From the NCBI RefSeq assembly GCF_900107285.1, contig NZ_FNPK01000013.1:27967-91966 (forward strand): 64,000 bases of DNA, in the 5' to 3' direction. Positions 37,156-45,688 of this stretch are shown in pieces; the first letter of the stretch is position 1; each line of letters opens with the position of its first letter. The stretch is from Acinetobacter kyonggiensis. GTDB taxonomy: Bacteria > Pseudomonadota > Gammaproteobacteria > Pseudomonadales > Moraxellaceae. The notes below the pieces were generated by a model that was not told the DNA's origin, did not search any database, and saw only the letters and a list, made by a program, of their open reading frames with translations. The position numbers and the translations under genes are program-made.

Positions 37156-37290
37156 ATGGTTACTGCTGGCGAAAAACCCGGAACAGGCTTCTATTTTTGT
37201 ATTCAGTGCGGACGTCGCACTTACTTAGAAATTGGTACAGACCGTTTACCCCCGTGTACCAAATGCCATGGCACTGAATTTAAAAAATAA
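37156..37290 (+). CDS. Small zinc-ribbon protein
   Basis: A 44-residue protein with two CxxC pairs, CIQC and CTKC, in the context GTGFYFCIQCGRRTYLE and LPPCTKCHGTEFKK. This is a single rubredoxin-like zinc ribbon. GGAG precedes the ATG by about 7 bases, a promoter lies upstream and a terminator follows, so it is a complete monocistronic gene. Similar ribbons occur in small proteins across gammaproteobacteria; the function is unknown. Confidence 0.8.
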   Translation: MVTAGEKPGTGFYFCIQCGRRTYLEIGTDRLPPCTKCHGTEFKK

Positions 37291-37335
37291 CAGTACCTAG
37301 CGACATTGATAAAACAGACAACCTGTTTTTAAACA

Positions 37336-37364
37336 AAAGCCCTATTACTCCATAGGGCTTTTTG
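37336..37364 (+). terminator. Terminator after the zinc-ribbon gene
   Basis: AAAAGCCCTAT, short loop, ATAGGGCTTTTT. Confidence 0.88.
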
Positions 37365-37457
37365 TTATTTATAACTTAGTGAAGTAGAACAATAACAACC
37401 AATCACGATCAATCAGTTTAGAGATCATGGTGGAAACAATTTTAAACCGCTTTAAAA

Positions 37458-37811
37458 TTAATGTACTTCAATACGTGTCGTGACTTTAATTTTTCGGCAT
37501 TCTTTATCGCTTTCGACTAGGGATCTGATTTTAAAATCATAAAATCGAACTTCTCTGTTTTGCATGGCAAATTGTTCAGGTGTTTTAATTTCTAAGCATT
37601 GAAAAGGACGTAGGTTTTTTAAAATTTCTTTTTGTTTATCTGTCATTTTCTGTGTGGACAAATACACATAGCCTTTGCTAGTTTTTAATAAAATATCATG
37701 TGCTTGTGGTTCACTTGAACTGGTCACTTTTACAATATGCGTTTTTAATACTTTGCATGAACTCAGTGAGAGTGTCGTAAGCATAATCAAGAGCGCCATT
37801 TTTGTTTTCAT
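37458..37811 (-). CDS. Putative lipoprotein of unknown function
   Basis: A 117-residue protein. The N-terminus MKTKMALLIMLTTLSLSSC is a type II signal peptide with lipobox LSSC. The mature part is basic and contains two further Cys (FQCLEI, KECRKI) that could pair. No family is recognised. The ATG at 37811 is preferred because it gives a compact signal peptide; an ATG 24 bases upstream is possible. Confidence 0.6.
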   Translation of the reverse strand: MKTKMALLIMLTTLSLSSCKVLKTHIVKVTSSSEPQAHDILLKTSKGYVYLSTQKMTDKQKEILKNLRPFQCLEIKTPEQFAMQNREVRFYDFKIRSLVESDKECRKIKVTTRIEVH

Positions 37812-38006
37812 GGTGATGATATTCTTTGAAATCAATGTGCCAACTTTACATGAAAACTTTTAAAATCAGCAACTTCCAATATGCTTGTTATGCAATGAAA
37901 TGCTTTTAAAACTTATCCCCTCAAAATTTAAACTACAAAACTGTATATCACACCTAAATTCAGCCTAAAATAAACACAGAAAATAAAGAAAAACAGGGTG
38001 AATATA

Positions 38007-38246
38007 ATGAATATCGCTCAACTTACAGATTTCTTGCTTTATTGCACGTTAATTAACTATGTCATTCTATTAATTTGGTTTTTTGCTTTTATTTTTGCCA
38101 AAAGTGCTATTAAAAAATTGCATACGCAATGGTTTAAATTGTCGGATCAAAACTTTGATGCAATTCATTATTCAGCGATGGCCGTCTATAAAATTGGCAT
38201 CCTGTTACTGAATCTTGTGCCATTGATTGCATTAAAATTACTTTAA
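38007..38246 (+). CDS. Small membrane protein, DUF6868-like
   Basis: A 79-residue protein with two hydrophobic segments (FLLYCTLINYVILLIWFFAF and IGILLLNLVPLIALKLL) joined by a charged loop KKLHTQWFKLSDQNFDAIHY. The layout matches small DUF6868-type membrane proteins of Acinetobacter and Pseudomonas. AGGGTG lies 6 bases before the ATG at 38007, so the GTG at 37998 is less likely. Confidence 0.65.
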   Translation: MNIAQLTDFLLYCTLINYVILLIWFFAFIFAKSAIKKLHTQWFKLSDQNFDAIHYSAMAVYKIGILLLNLVPLIALKLL

Positions 38247-38547
38247 TACGCTTAAATTTTACAGCGTATGAAATGGACAAGGTATTCTATTGATTTAGAT
38301 TGATATGACTTTAGTGCGCCAATTTACAATGGCTTGAAATTATGATTGTTCATCAAAAAAACAGTAGTTTTGAGCAGTAAGTATCAGAATAAAAATCGCT
38401 CGGTTAGCGGTTAATCAGCAAGAACAATCACGCAGTTTTATTTAGCCATTTCATCCCAAAACAAGTTAAATTTTGGTCGGATTTTGACTGTGAAAATGTA
38501 TTAAAAACAATTATTCTATAAAAAATCATGTCGGACATTCCATAGTA
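38247..38547. other. Intergenic stretch before the diguanylate cyclase gene
   Basis: About 300 bp without a gene. TACGCT and AGCGTA (38249-38270) form a small inverted repeat just after the preceding stop codon. No promoter of good quality was found. Confidence 0.4.
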
Positions 38548-39387
38548 ATGAATATACTGGAAAAAGTACTTTCAACCCATACGTTTGCCCGACGAATTGC
38601 TATTTTTTTAAGCATTATAATATTGGGTTGGATTGATCTGGCAACAGGTTTTGAATATGCATTTTCGGTATTTTACCTCGTGCCTGTATCTATTGCCGCT
38701 TGGTATGACAGCGTAAAAAGTAGCGTGGCCACGATTATCATATCTGGCCTGACATGGCTTTATGCCGACTTTAGCGCAGGACATTATTATTCAACGCCAT
38801 TTGCTCCCTTTTGGAATGGATGTGTCCGATTAGGATTTTTTAGTATTGTTGCCCTGTTGTTAATTAAAGTGCGCAAAAATCTTGCAGCACTCACCATGAT
38901 GGCAATGCAAGATACATTAACCTCTTTAAATAATGTACGTGCATTCAATTTTGAATATCAATTACTGCACAAAATTAGCCTCAGAAAAGGCATGCAATTT
39001 GCAGTTGGTATGATTGATTTAGATGGTTTTAAGGCAGTGAATGATCAATTAGGACATAGTGCAGGCGATGATGTACTGGTGAAATTTGCGCAAGTGCTGA
39101 AACAATCTTCACGCAGTTCAGACATTTTGGCCCGTATGGGTGGGGATGAGTTTGTGGTGATTTTACTAGATACAGACCAAGCCGGTGCAGAAGAATATTC
39201 ACGTAAATTACGGGAAATGTTTTTCAATAGCGGTTTAAAACAAGAGTATGGTATTGATTTTAGTATGGGGATTCGTATTTTTAATAGCTTACCTAAAGAT
39301 TGCGAAGATGCGACACATCAAGCAGATCAACTGATGTATCAAGCAAAAGCCTTAGGAAAATCTCAAACCACGATTTGTTTTGCTTAA
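38548..39387 (+). CDS. Membrane-anchored diguanylate cyclase (GGDEF)
   Basis: A 279-residue protein. Residues about 20-110 form several transmembrane helices (IAIFLSIIILGWIDLATGFEY etc.). The C-terminal domain has the intact active site GGDEF near residue 197 (ARMGGDEFVVIL) and an inhibitory-site motif RSSD five residues before it, so it should make c-di-GMP and be subject to product inhibition. No EAL domain. The membrane part may sense a signal. Single gene. Confidence 0.9.
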   Translation: MNILEKVLSTHTFARRIAIFLSIIILGWIDLATGFEYAFSVFYLVPVSIAAWYDSVKSSVATIIISGLTWLYADFSAGHYYSTPFAPFWNGCVRLGFFSIVALLLIKVRKNLAALTMMAMQDTLTSLNNVRAFNFEYQLLHKISLRKGMQFAVGMIDLDGFKAVNDQLGHSAGDDVLVKFAQVLKQSSRSSDILARMGGDEFVVILLDTDQAGAEEYSRKLREMFFNSGLKQEYGIDFSMGIRIFNSLPKDCEDATHQADQLMYQAKALGKSQTTICFA

Positions 39388-39577
39388 AGTGAAGTTTTTT
39401 AGAGTGATTAAAATTCCAATAAATTGTATTTTTATGCAATAAAAAATCATTATTTTATCTAAAATGGTAATAAATACTGTTTTTAATAATTTAAGTGAAA
39501 AAAATTACTGAAAAATATAAAAATTAGTTTTTCTTAGGGAAATAATCCCGAAGTGATCTTGGTAAATTATATCTCAA

Positions 39578-39756
39578 GGGTGTGACGGGGATCGAAAAGA
39601 GTAGATGCTACCAGTTACTTATAAAGTCAGTGTAGTACTCGCCCAAAAGGTCTCGATTCTGCTTAGGACGCTATAGATCACAAGTTTATAGGCTAAAAGT
39701 TGTCGCTTACAAAGCTATAATTGTTGAAGTTAAACATGATGTTTTCCCCAACACCC
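39578..39756 (+). ncRNA. Candidate structured RNA of unknown family
   Basis: AGGGTGT..GGGG at 39578-39590 can pair with CCCC.ACACCCT at 39746-39756, closing a domain of about 180 nt that is followed by an A run and contains small inner hairpins (GTAG/CTAC at 39601-39611, CTATA/TATAG near 39671-39691). It lies in a 660-bp gene-free gap. I compared it by eye with 6S, 4.5S, tmRNA, RNase P and GEMM sequences and it matches none. Confidence 0.3.
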
Positions 39757-39801
39757 TAAAAAATTCGCTATCAAATAAAACAGAATAACAATATAAAAAT
39801 A

Positions 39802-39930
39802 ATGATAAATCAAAATTATAGAGTAAATTTTAAATTAGAAAGTATAGATACAAATGAACAATTCATATCCATAGATCAAATCTGTTACTTTAAAGGTCAT
39901 CCGCTGCATATGCAGGGAATCGTGATATAG
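39802..39930 (+). CDS. Possible 42-residue peptide or gene fragment
   Basis: An open frame MINQNYRVNFKLESIDTNEQ... ending GIVI, with a protein-like composition but no clear Shine-Dalgarno. It contains the palindrome CTGCATATGCAG near 39903-39914. It could be a small gene or a decayed one. Confidence 0.25.
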   Translation: MINQNYRVNFKLESIDTNEQFISIDQICYFKGHPLHMQGIVI

Positions 39931-40053
39931 CCTGCGTTTATATTAAAGATAAGTATATTAAAAATAAGGTCAGCAATTTTTTATGCTGCTGTATAAGCGA
40001 TAACACAACCACAAAAGCTAGATAAAAATAATGGGTAAAAGGAGTTTAGTCCG

Positions 40054-40767
40054 ATGAATCAACTCAAACCTTCACTTATTTTAGGCGGTTTAATTTGCTT
40101 AGGCATGATTATCGCGGGCTGGATTTTAGCCAATAGCGCACTGAAAATTAAACAATATGAACGGATTGTTTCAGTTAAAGGTTTATCGGAGCGTGAAGTG
40201 AAAGCCGACGTTGCAGTGTGGCCCATTCGTTTTAGTTCAGCCAACCAAGATCTGACCCAGTTATACGACACAATGGAAACCCATACTCAGCAAATTCAGG
40301 CCTTCTTAAAAAGCGAAGGTTTTACGGCAGAGGAAATTACCACGGCTGCCCCCGGAACCACCGATAAATATGCCCAACAATATGGCGGCGATGCAAATGT
40401 TGCGCTACGTTATACCGCCCATCAAACCATTACCGTATATACCCATAAAATAGATGCGGTACGTGGGGCGCAAAGTCGTTTAGTGGTATTGGGTAAAAAA
40501 GGTATTGCCTTTGGTGGCGATGACTCTGGACAAAGAACCGAATATTTATTTACTAAATTGAATGAAATTAAACCTGCCATGATTGAGCAAGCAACCCAAA
40601 ATGCACGCAGTGTTGCAGAAAAATTTGCTGCCGATTCTAAAAGTGGTTTAGGCAAAATTAAATCGGCAAATCAAGGCTTGTTTAGTATTGAAGATCGGGA
40701 CAGTAATACACCGTATTTAAAGAAAGTACGGGTTGTGTCAACAGTGGATTATTATCTAGCAGATTAA
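40054..40767 (+). CDS. SIMPL domain protein (DUF541)
   Basis: A 237-residue protein with one N-terminal membrane anchor or signal (LILGGLICLGMIIAGWILANSA) and a periplasmic SIMPL domain (VSVKGLSEREVKADVAVWPI, typical first strand; TAHQTITVYTHKIDAV; ATQNARSVAEKFAADSKSGL). The family includes Oantigen/stress-related YggE-like proteins; the molecular role is unclear. AAAGGAG precedes the ATG at a good distance. Single gene. Confidence 0.87.
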   Translation: MNQLKPSLILGGLICLGMIIAGWILANSALKIKQYERIVSVKGLSEREVKADVAVWPIRFSSANQDLTQLYDTMETHTQQIQAFLKSEGFTAEEITTAAPGTTDKYAQQYGGDANVALRYTAHQTITVYTHKIDAVRGAQSRLVVLGKKGIAFGGDDSGQRTEYLFTKLNEIKPAMIEQATQNARSVAEKFAADSKSGLGKIKSANQGLFSIEDRDSNTPYLKKVRVVSTVDYYLAD

Positions 40768-40851
40768 GCTGATACCGCCTTATACAGTGATTGACAGCTG
40801 AATTAGGCCTTGTTATTTTCGCCCTTAAATTTTTCGATTACGCTGTACACT

Positions 40852-41514
40852 ATGCCTCCAAACCATTTTGTTTATATGCCTCCGCAACAACCACTTTGCA
40901 TAGTCTATGAAGATGATGATTTGGTGGTGATTGACAAGCCTGCGGGGTTATTGTCTGTACCTGGACGTTTGCCTGAGCATCAAGACAGTGCCTATTTACG
41001 TGTGGTTGAAAAATATCCTCATGCTAAAATCACCCATCGTCTAGATATGGCAACCTCGGGTATTTTAATGTTTGCTAAACACCGCAATGCCGAAGTTGCA
41101 GTGAGCAAGATGTTCCAAGCGAGGACAGTGAAAAAAAATTATATTGCGCTAGTACAAGGCAAACTCGAAGGTCAGGGCAGTGTGGATGTACCCCTGATGA
41201 CCGACTGGGAAAATCGTCCGCGTCAGATGGTGCATTTTGAATTGGGGAAAGTGGCAAAAACCTTGTATCAAGCTGTGCAGTATTTTGAGGCAGATGATAT
41301 CACTCGCGTATTACTGACGCCTGTAACTGGACGTTCGCATCAGTTACGTGTGCATATGCAATATATTGGGCATCCCATTACAGGGGATCAGTTTTATCAC
41401 CCTGACTATCAACAGTCACCATTGAAACGTATGGCATTACATGCGAGTTATTTGGCATTTAAGCAACCGTTGAGTGGGGCAGAGGTTGAAATAAGAGGAA
41501 GCCTTCCATTTTAA
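40852..41514 (+). CDS. rluA: RluA-type pseudouridine synthase (23S U746 / tRNA U32)
   Basis: A 220-residue RluA-family synthase. The catalytic Asp is in HRLDMATSGILMFA, the form found in RluA. IVYEDDDLVVIDKPAGLLSVPG opens the domain, and GRSHQLRVHMQYIGHPITGD closes the active site. There is no S4 domain, and the length equals that of E. coli RluA, which acts on both 23S U746 and tRNA U32. The start at 40852 (MPPNHFVYMPP) is chosen by homologue length; a second ATG at 40876 is possible. Confidence 0.88.
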   Translation: MPPNHFVYMPPQQPLCIVYEDDDLVVIDKPAGLLSVPGRLPEHQDSAYLRVVEKYPHAKITHRLDMATSGILMFAKHRNAEVAVSKMFQARTVKKNYIALVQGKLEGQGSVDVPLMTDWENRPRQMVHFELGKVAKTLYQAVQYFEADDITRVLLTPVTGRSHQLRVHMQYIGHPITGDQFYHPDYQQSPLKRMALHASYLAFKQPLSGAEVEIRGSLPF

Positions 41515-41742
41515 AGTATGGATTGTAAAACAACCATAGATTACTGCTGTGGGTGTCTAGTTTTAGAATCATAATAGGCTTCTTTGGAGGGGTATTTTTA
41601 ATCAACATACGTGGTTGCTCACGCTAAAATTAAAAAGCTTAGATGGTGCTACTTTTACAGAATTAAATTTTGAATATTTTTTGCTTTATGTACGTCATCT
41701 ATTGATCAGGATTTAACAGCCATATTGGATTAAATCGCTAAA

Positions 41743-41782
41743 CTGAAACAAACTTGAGCTAATCTCAGTACAATGGTATAGC
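41743..41782 (+). promoter_or_regulatory. Putative promoter of the RraB-like gene
   Basis: TTGAGC, a 17-bp spacer and TATAGC lie 25-70 bp before the start codon. GTACA/TGTAC forms an inverted repeat around the -10 region. Confidence 0.4.
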
Positions 41783-41811
41783 TGTACATAATGAAGATAA
41801 GGAAACTCCCC

Positions 41812-42189
41812 ATGACACGTAATTTTGAACAATTTCCAGATGACGACAATGGCAATGTACTGTGGCAAATGGCTGAAGATGGTGATGACCTAACAGAAGC
41901 ACATGAAATTGAATTTTCTATTGCATTTCAAACTGAAGAACAAGCTGAAAAATGTGCACTTTATTTACTTAAAGAAGAACAAAAAATCAGCATGTTTGAA
42001 GATGAAGATTCTGACACAGCAGAATGGGTGATTACGATTTATGTGTATATGGAGCCTGAATATTCAGACATCGTAGATTTAGAAGAATGGTTTGGCAAAA
42101 TTGCAGAACAACATGGCGGTGAATACGATGGTTGGGGCTGCATGGCTTATGTCTATGATGATGAAGATGTTGAAGAAGAATCAACCTAA
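41812..42189 (+). CDS. RraB-like regulator of RNase E
   Basis: A 125-residue, very acidic protein. The body (IEFSIAFQTEEQAEKCALYLL; EWVITIYVYMEPEYSDIVDLEEWFGKIAEQHGG) and the closing EYDGWGCMAY match the RraB domain, whose E. coli member inhibits RNase E. AAGGAA 7 bases before the ATG at 41812 fixes the start over an in-frame ATG at 41791. Role in this host is inferred from the family. Confidence 0.82.
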   Translation: MTRNFEQFPDDDNGNVLWQMAEDGDDLTEAHEIEFSIAFQTEEQAEKCALYLLKEEQKISMFEDEDSDTAEWVITIYVYMEPEYSDIVDLEEWFGKIAEQHGGEYDGWGCMAYVYDDEDVEEEST

Positions 42190-42235
42190 AAGATGAGTTT
42201 ATTTGATTATTTAATCCGAAGCTTGGATAGAATTT

Positions 42236-42372
42236 GACTTGAAAAAGATGGCTGGAAACCCTTAGGGAGTACTACGACCTCAGCTTCTAGCCATCATATA
42301 CTTACGCCATATACGGCTTTATTTTGTGTTATTGATGATATTTTTCAGTATTTTGAAGCAATTTGTTGAAAA
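42236..42372 (+). repeat. Hairpin repeat family B, copy 1
   Basis: Related to 45375-45520. GATGGCTGGAA (42247-42257) pairs with TTCTAGCCATC (42285-42295); a second palindrome GCCATATACGGC is at 42306-42317; the shared lead-in is GACTTGAAAAA. Stem bases differ from the other copy yet still pair, which suggests conserved structure. Confidence 0.6.
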
Positions 42373-42908
42373 CGCTAAAACAACAGGGTGCATGAATCAG
42401 AACCCGATTATCTCAGCTGAGTCTTTCAGGAATTATATTCATCTATATTCGGTATCAATGCCTTCAATTGAATAACTTTAAAGTTTTTTTAGCGCATGAA
42501 CTCAGTATAAAAACAAACTATTCAAAAAACCTTCCTAAATTTTAAAAGACTTGCTCTTCGCAAATAATTTTTTGATGAATGTACATTAACTCACATTGCA
42601 TACCTGACTTTTACCCTGATGAAGCATTAGCACAATACTCATTTATGCATGAATTCCATAACTTTTATTTGGCAGGAATTTATGCACTGTTTGTGTGCCG
42701 ATGAGTGATGTCATTAAAATAAACCAACTATTCAGTGGGGCGAAGGATTCGCTTAAGCAGGACTCGGTTGATTATAAAGTTTTGCTAAATAATCATTGAT
42801 TTTAAAAAGAAAAATTAAATAAATTTATTGAAATTCCTTTTTTTGAACGCGTATTTGAAATATAATGTGAAACATGTCGCATTAATTCTAAAAAATAAGG
42901 TTTACATC
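42373..42908. other. Gene-free stretch before the GTPase/roadblock module
   Basis: About 535 bp, AT-rich. I see no convincing gene, and the start of the GTPase gene is placed at the GTG at 42909. Nothing else recognisable. Confidence 0.4.
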
Positions 42909-43451
42909 GTGATATTGCAGCAATATAAAATTGTTTTCGGGGGAACAATGGGAGCAGGAAAATCTGCTGCCATAAAAGCATTATCTGATACTGGTGTTGT
43001 CAGCACAGAAGCAGTTAATACTGACACTCAAGCACATCAAAAAGCGTTAACAACTGTCGGCATTGATTATGGCGAAATTAGTTTAGATGACGGTACTAAG
43101 ATAGGTTTATACGGCACACCCGGACAAGACCGCTTTGATTTTATGTGGTCAATTGTATGTAAAGGTGCAATAGGTATCGTCGTTTTAATTGATCATAGTA
43201 GTTCCCAAAGATTGAAAGACTTAGAGTTCTATTTAAAAGCATTTGAAGATTTGGGTACGAATATTGTCATTGGGGTAACACATTTAGATTTAGAACATGA
43301 TCAGAAGTTAAAAATATATCGGGATTGGATGCAAATTCATCAAAAACAATTCCCCTTATTTGCAGTTGATGCACGCAAAAAAGATGATGTTTTGTTAATG
43401 ATAGAAACGCTAATCGCAAAATTAGAAATGCAACCTGCAATAAATATATAA
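42909..43451 (+). CDS. Small Ras-like GTPase (COG2229/MglA-like)
   Basis: A 180-residue GTPase, first gene of a four-gene module with two roadblock proteins. P-loop GTMGAGKS at residues 12-19; G3 region GTPGQDRF at 69-76 with Gln following Gly; G4 is THLD near 120 in place of NKxD, usual for this COG2229 group. The GTG at 42909 has AAGG 8 bases upstream; an ATG at 42828 would add an atypical basic leader. Such GTPases act with roadblock proteins as GTPase-activating or docking partners in polarity and signalling. Confidence 0.85.
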   Translation: MILQQYKIVFGGTMGAGKSAAIKALSDTGVVSTEAVNTDTQAHQKALTTVGIDYGEISLDDGTKIGLYGTPGQDRFDFMWSIVCKGAIGIVVLIDHSSSQRLKDLEFYLKAFEDLGTNIVIGVTHLDLEHDQKLKIYRDWMQIHQKQFPLFAVDARKKDDVLLMIETLIAKLEMQPAINI

Positions 43452-43462
43452 AAGGTCAGAAA

Positions 43463-43894
43463 ATGATTAATTCACGTGAAGTCGGACAAGAATTCAAAGT
43501 ATTTTCTAGCCAAGAATTGCACGAGTTTTTAAATGAAGTGAGTGGTGTAAATTTTGTGATGTTGTGTTCATCTGATGGTTTTGAGCTGTCGCTTGCTTCA
43601 AAAAAAAATATAGAGAACACCGGAAAAATTGCTGCCGTAAGTAGCTCAATCTTAGCAATGGTCTCCGCTTTCATATCCGAAATTCAATTGTTCGGATGTC
43701 AAACAATTACTTTAGATGCGGAAAACGGCAAAGTGTTTTTAACTGCCGTAGACCATCCGCAGCATCCTATGGTGATTGTTGCTGTGACCAATAAAGACAT
43801 TTTGATGGGGCAAATGTTGTATTACTTCAAAAAGTTGAGTGATAGTTTGGCAAAGCCTCAAATTAAAAAAGTTTCGGAAATATCCAATAGCTGA
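43463..43894 (+). CDS. Roadblock/LC7 domain protein, copy 1 of the module
   Basis: A 143-residue protein following the GTPase by 11 bases. The roadblock fold is seen in LHEFLNEVSGVNFVMLCSSDGFELS, the helix IAAVSSSILAMVSAFISE and VFLTAVDHPQHPMVIVAVTN. MglB-like roadblock dimers bind or activate Ras-like GTPases, so interaction with the preceding gene product is likely. A polar C-terminal tail (SLAKPQIKKVSEISNS) extends beyond the domain. Confidence 0.82.
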   Translation: MINSREVGQEFKVFSSQELHEFLNEVSGVNFVMLCSSDGFELSLASKKNIENTGKIAAVSSSILAMVSAFISEIQLFGCQTITLDAENGKVFLTAVDHPQHPMVIVAVTNKDILMGQMLYYFKKLSDSLAKPQIKKVSEISNS

Positions 43895-43953
43895 GATCAG
43901 AAGTTTAATTCTTTTGGATATAGCTAATATTATGATTTTAATATGGTTTTAAA

Positions 43954-44949
43954 ATGACACAAGCTTTGAAAATAGCGATATTTGGTTTAAATACGACAGA
44001 CCTAAACCTATTGAAGACTCAGATTTTGTTATGTCTGCCTTCAGATACTCATCTTAAGTGGGTCAATATTGCTGAGGAAAAAATTGATGTGTTATTCGTC
44101 AGTGATGTTTTTTTTAATTCGATTGGTATTCAAAAGGTATTAAACGAAAGAGCGAAACGATATTTGAGATTAACCAAATCGAATAGTGATTTGGGGCGAA
44201 TTATTGATGATCAATTATTCTATCCATTTTCCAATTTAAGATACTTGCATGAGTGGCTTGCACAAGAAACTTTGTCTGATATTAAGCCCATCGAATCTGA
44301 GCGAAATGATAGGCAATTTTATCTTGATACAAGAAGTAAATTTCCTGTCGCTTTAAAACCTGATGCGACTATAGAAGACGTATTTGCAGAGATCTTTACG
44401 CCACGCAATGGGTATATTCAATTGTTTGATGCCAGTGGCTTTATTGCACTTGTCGATACACGGACAGAGCGTGTATGGGTTGAAGAAAATATGACTGGAT
44501 TGCAGTTTAACGAGTCTTTGAACCAAACCTATGCAACGAGTCAAATTGTTCAAGAGCAAATTGAAGGCAAGTTAATTTATGATTTGCGAGTTTGGTTGTG
44601 GCTAATTTTAAGTCAGTCTTCCATGCTACAGCTTCCGAAAGTAGAACTGAATCAGAATTTTAAATTAGAGATTTGGCCACAGTTTGAAAGAGATATACGT
44701 CGGCGAGATTACTTGAAAATTGCAGCCTGTTTTTCAGAAGGTGCCAATATTGAGGTCGTTAAACAACATCTGAATTTAACGGATGAAAAAATCTTAAATT
44801 TTGTTGGCTGTGCGAAATTGCTTCAATTGGGGCGGTTTGTTGAATCGGATGAAGTTAAATTTTTTACAGATATAAACCAGATTGAAACTGGTCAGACAAA
44901 TAAACTTCGAAGCTTTTTTGGAAAGCTTCGAAAGAAACTTGGCTTATAA
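43954..44949 (+). CDS. Unknown protein within the GTPase/roadblock module
   Basis: A 331-residue protein with no family recognised. The N-terminal 60 residues (ALKIAIFGLNTTDLNLLKTQ; KIDVLFVSDVFFNS) look like a Rossmann-type or receiver-like sheet without an obvious active site. A central region (YIQLFDASGFIALVDTRTERVWV) is strand-rich. The C-terminal third (FERDIRRRDYLKIAACFSEG, LNLTDEKILNFVGCAKLLQL) resembles a winged-helix-like bundle. A basic tail (SFFGKLRKKLG) ends the chain. Position between two roadblock genes implies a scaffold or effector role for the GTPase. Confidence 0.6.
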   Translation: MTQALKIAIFGLNTTDLNLLKTQILLCLPSDTHLKWVNIAEEKIDVLFVSDVFFNSIGIQKVLNERAKRYLRLTKSNSDLGRIIDDQLFYPFSNLRYLHEWLAQETLSDIKPIESERNDRQFYLDTRSKFPVALKPDATIEDVFAEIFTPRNGYIQLFDASGFIALVDTRTERVWVEENMTGLQFNESLNQTYATSQIVQEQIEGKLIYDLRVWLWLILSQSSMLQLPKVELNQNFKLEIWPQFERDIRRRDYLKIAACFSEGANIEVVKQHLNLTDEKILNFVGCAKLLQLGRFVESDEVKFFTDINQIETGQTNKLRSFFGKLRKKLGL

Positions 44950-44990
44950 ATAAATTTTTCAGGGGAAACCCTATTATTGAGGTGTAAAAA

Positions 44991-45347
44991 ATGGCACGTA
45001 TTGGTTTAGATACATTAACAAATTTAGATGGTTTTGTTGCAGCTGCATTGGTGGATAGTGAGAGCGGATTAGCTTTGGCAACACAGGGGAGTGGTGTAGA
45101 TTTAGAGCTGGCTGCAGCAGGTAATACTGAAGTTATTCGTTCAAAACGTAAGGTTGCTAAAACATTGCAACTAAATGATAGTATTGAAGATATTTTAATT
45201 ACTTTGGGTAAGCAATATCATTTAATCCGTCCTTTAGATTCGAATGATGCATTATTTCTTTATTTGGTATTAGATCGTTCTAAATCGAACTTAGCAATGG
45301 CTCGTTATGAGTTAAAGGCATTTGAAAAAGAGTTAGATTTTTCTTAA
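44991..45347 (+). CDS. Roadblock/LC7 domain protein, copy 2 of the module
   Basis: A 118-residue single-domain roadblock protein ([64 protein letters not shown]). It is preceded by GAGGTG 7-8 bases before the ATG. Only weakly similar to the first roadblock protein, so the two may form a heterodimer or serve different partners. Last gene of the module. Confidence 0.82.
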   Translation: MARIGLDTLTNLDGFVAAALVDSESGLALATQGSGVDLELAAAGNTEVIRSKRKVAKTLQLNDSIEDILITLGKQYHLIRPLDSNDALFLYLVLDRSKSNLAMARYELKAFEKELDFS

Positions 45348-45374
45348 TAAAGTCCAAATTACGGATAAGAAAGT

Positions 45375-45520
45375 GACTTGAAAAAACATGACAGGGAGCG
45401 ATTAGGACGTTACCACATAGCCTAAAGCTTCCTGTACATCATGTACTTATGCCATATATGGCTCATACATTTTAATGTTATGTTGCTGATAGCTTTTTCA
45501 ACAGTTTGCAACCAGTTACG
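45375..45520 (+). repeat. Hairpin repeat family B, copy 2
   Basis: Direct-orientation relative of 42236-42372. It shares GACTTGAAAAA, then CATGACAGGGAGC (from 45387) that pairs with GCTTCCTGTACATCATG (45427-45443), and a perfect palindrome GCCATATATGGC at 45451-45462. It lies just after the last gene of the GTPase module. Confidence 0.6.
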
Positions 45521-45688
45521 GGTAAGTATTAAAACGAAATCGTAAATACTAAAAAACTTGGCAAGCTCATGCTTTTTTTTATCTATGATGGATTCAACTA
45601 AAATCATATAAAAGCCAAAACGATACAAAAGTTAAAGTTACACAGCGTAAAATGACTGCCTCATAAAACAAAAATAAGGAATGAAATC

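Noticed and set aside
39578..39756. tmRNA, 6S RNA or c-di-GMP (GEMM) riboswitch
   Set aside because: Conserved sequence blocks of these RNAs are not found; kept only as an unnamed structured candidate.
42655..42690. Possible sigma54 promoter (TTGGCAG...TATGCA) upstream of the GTPase gene
   Set aside because: The GG and GC elements are 11 bases apart rather than the required 10, and the match is weak.
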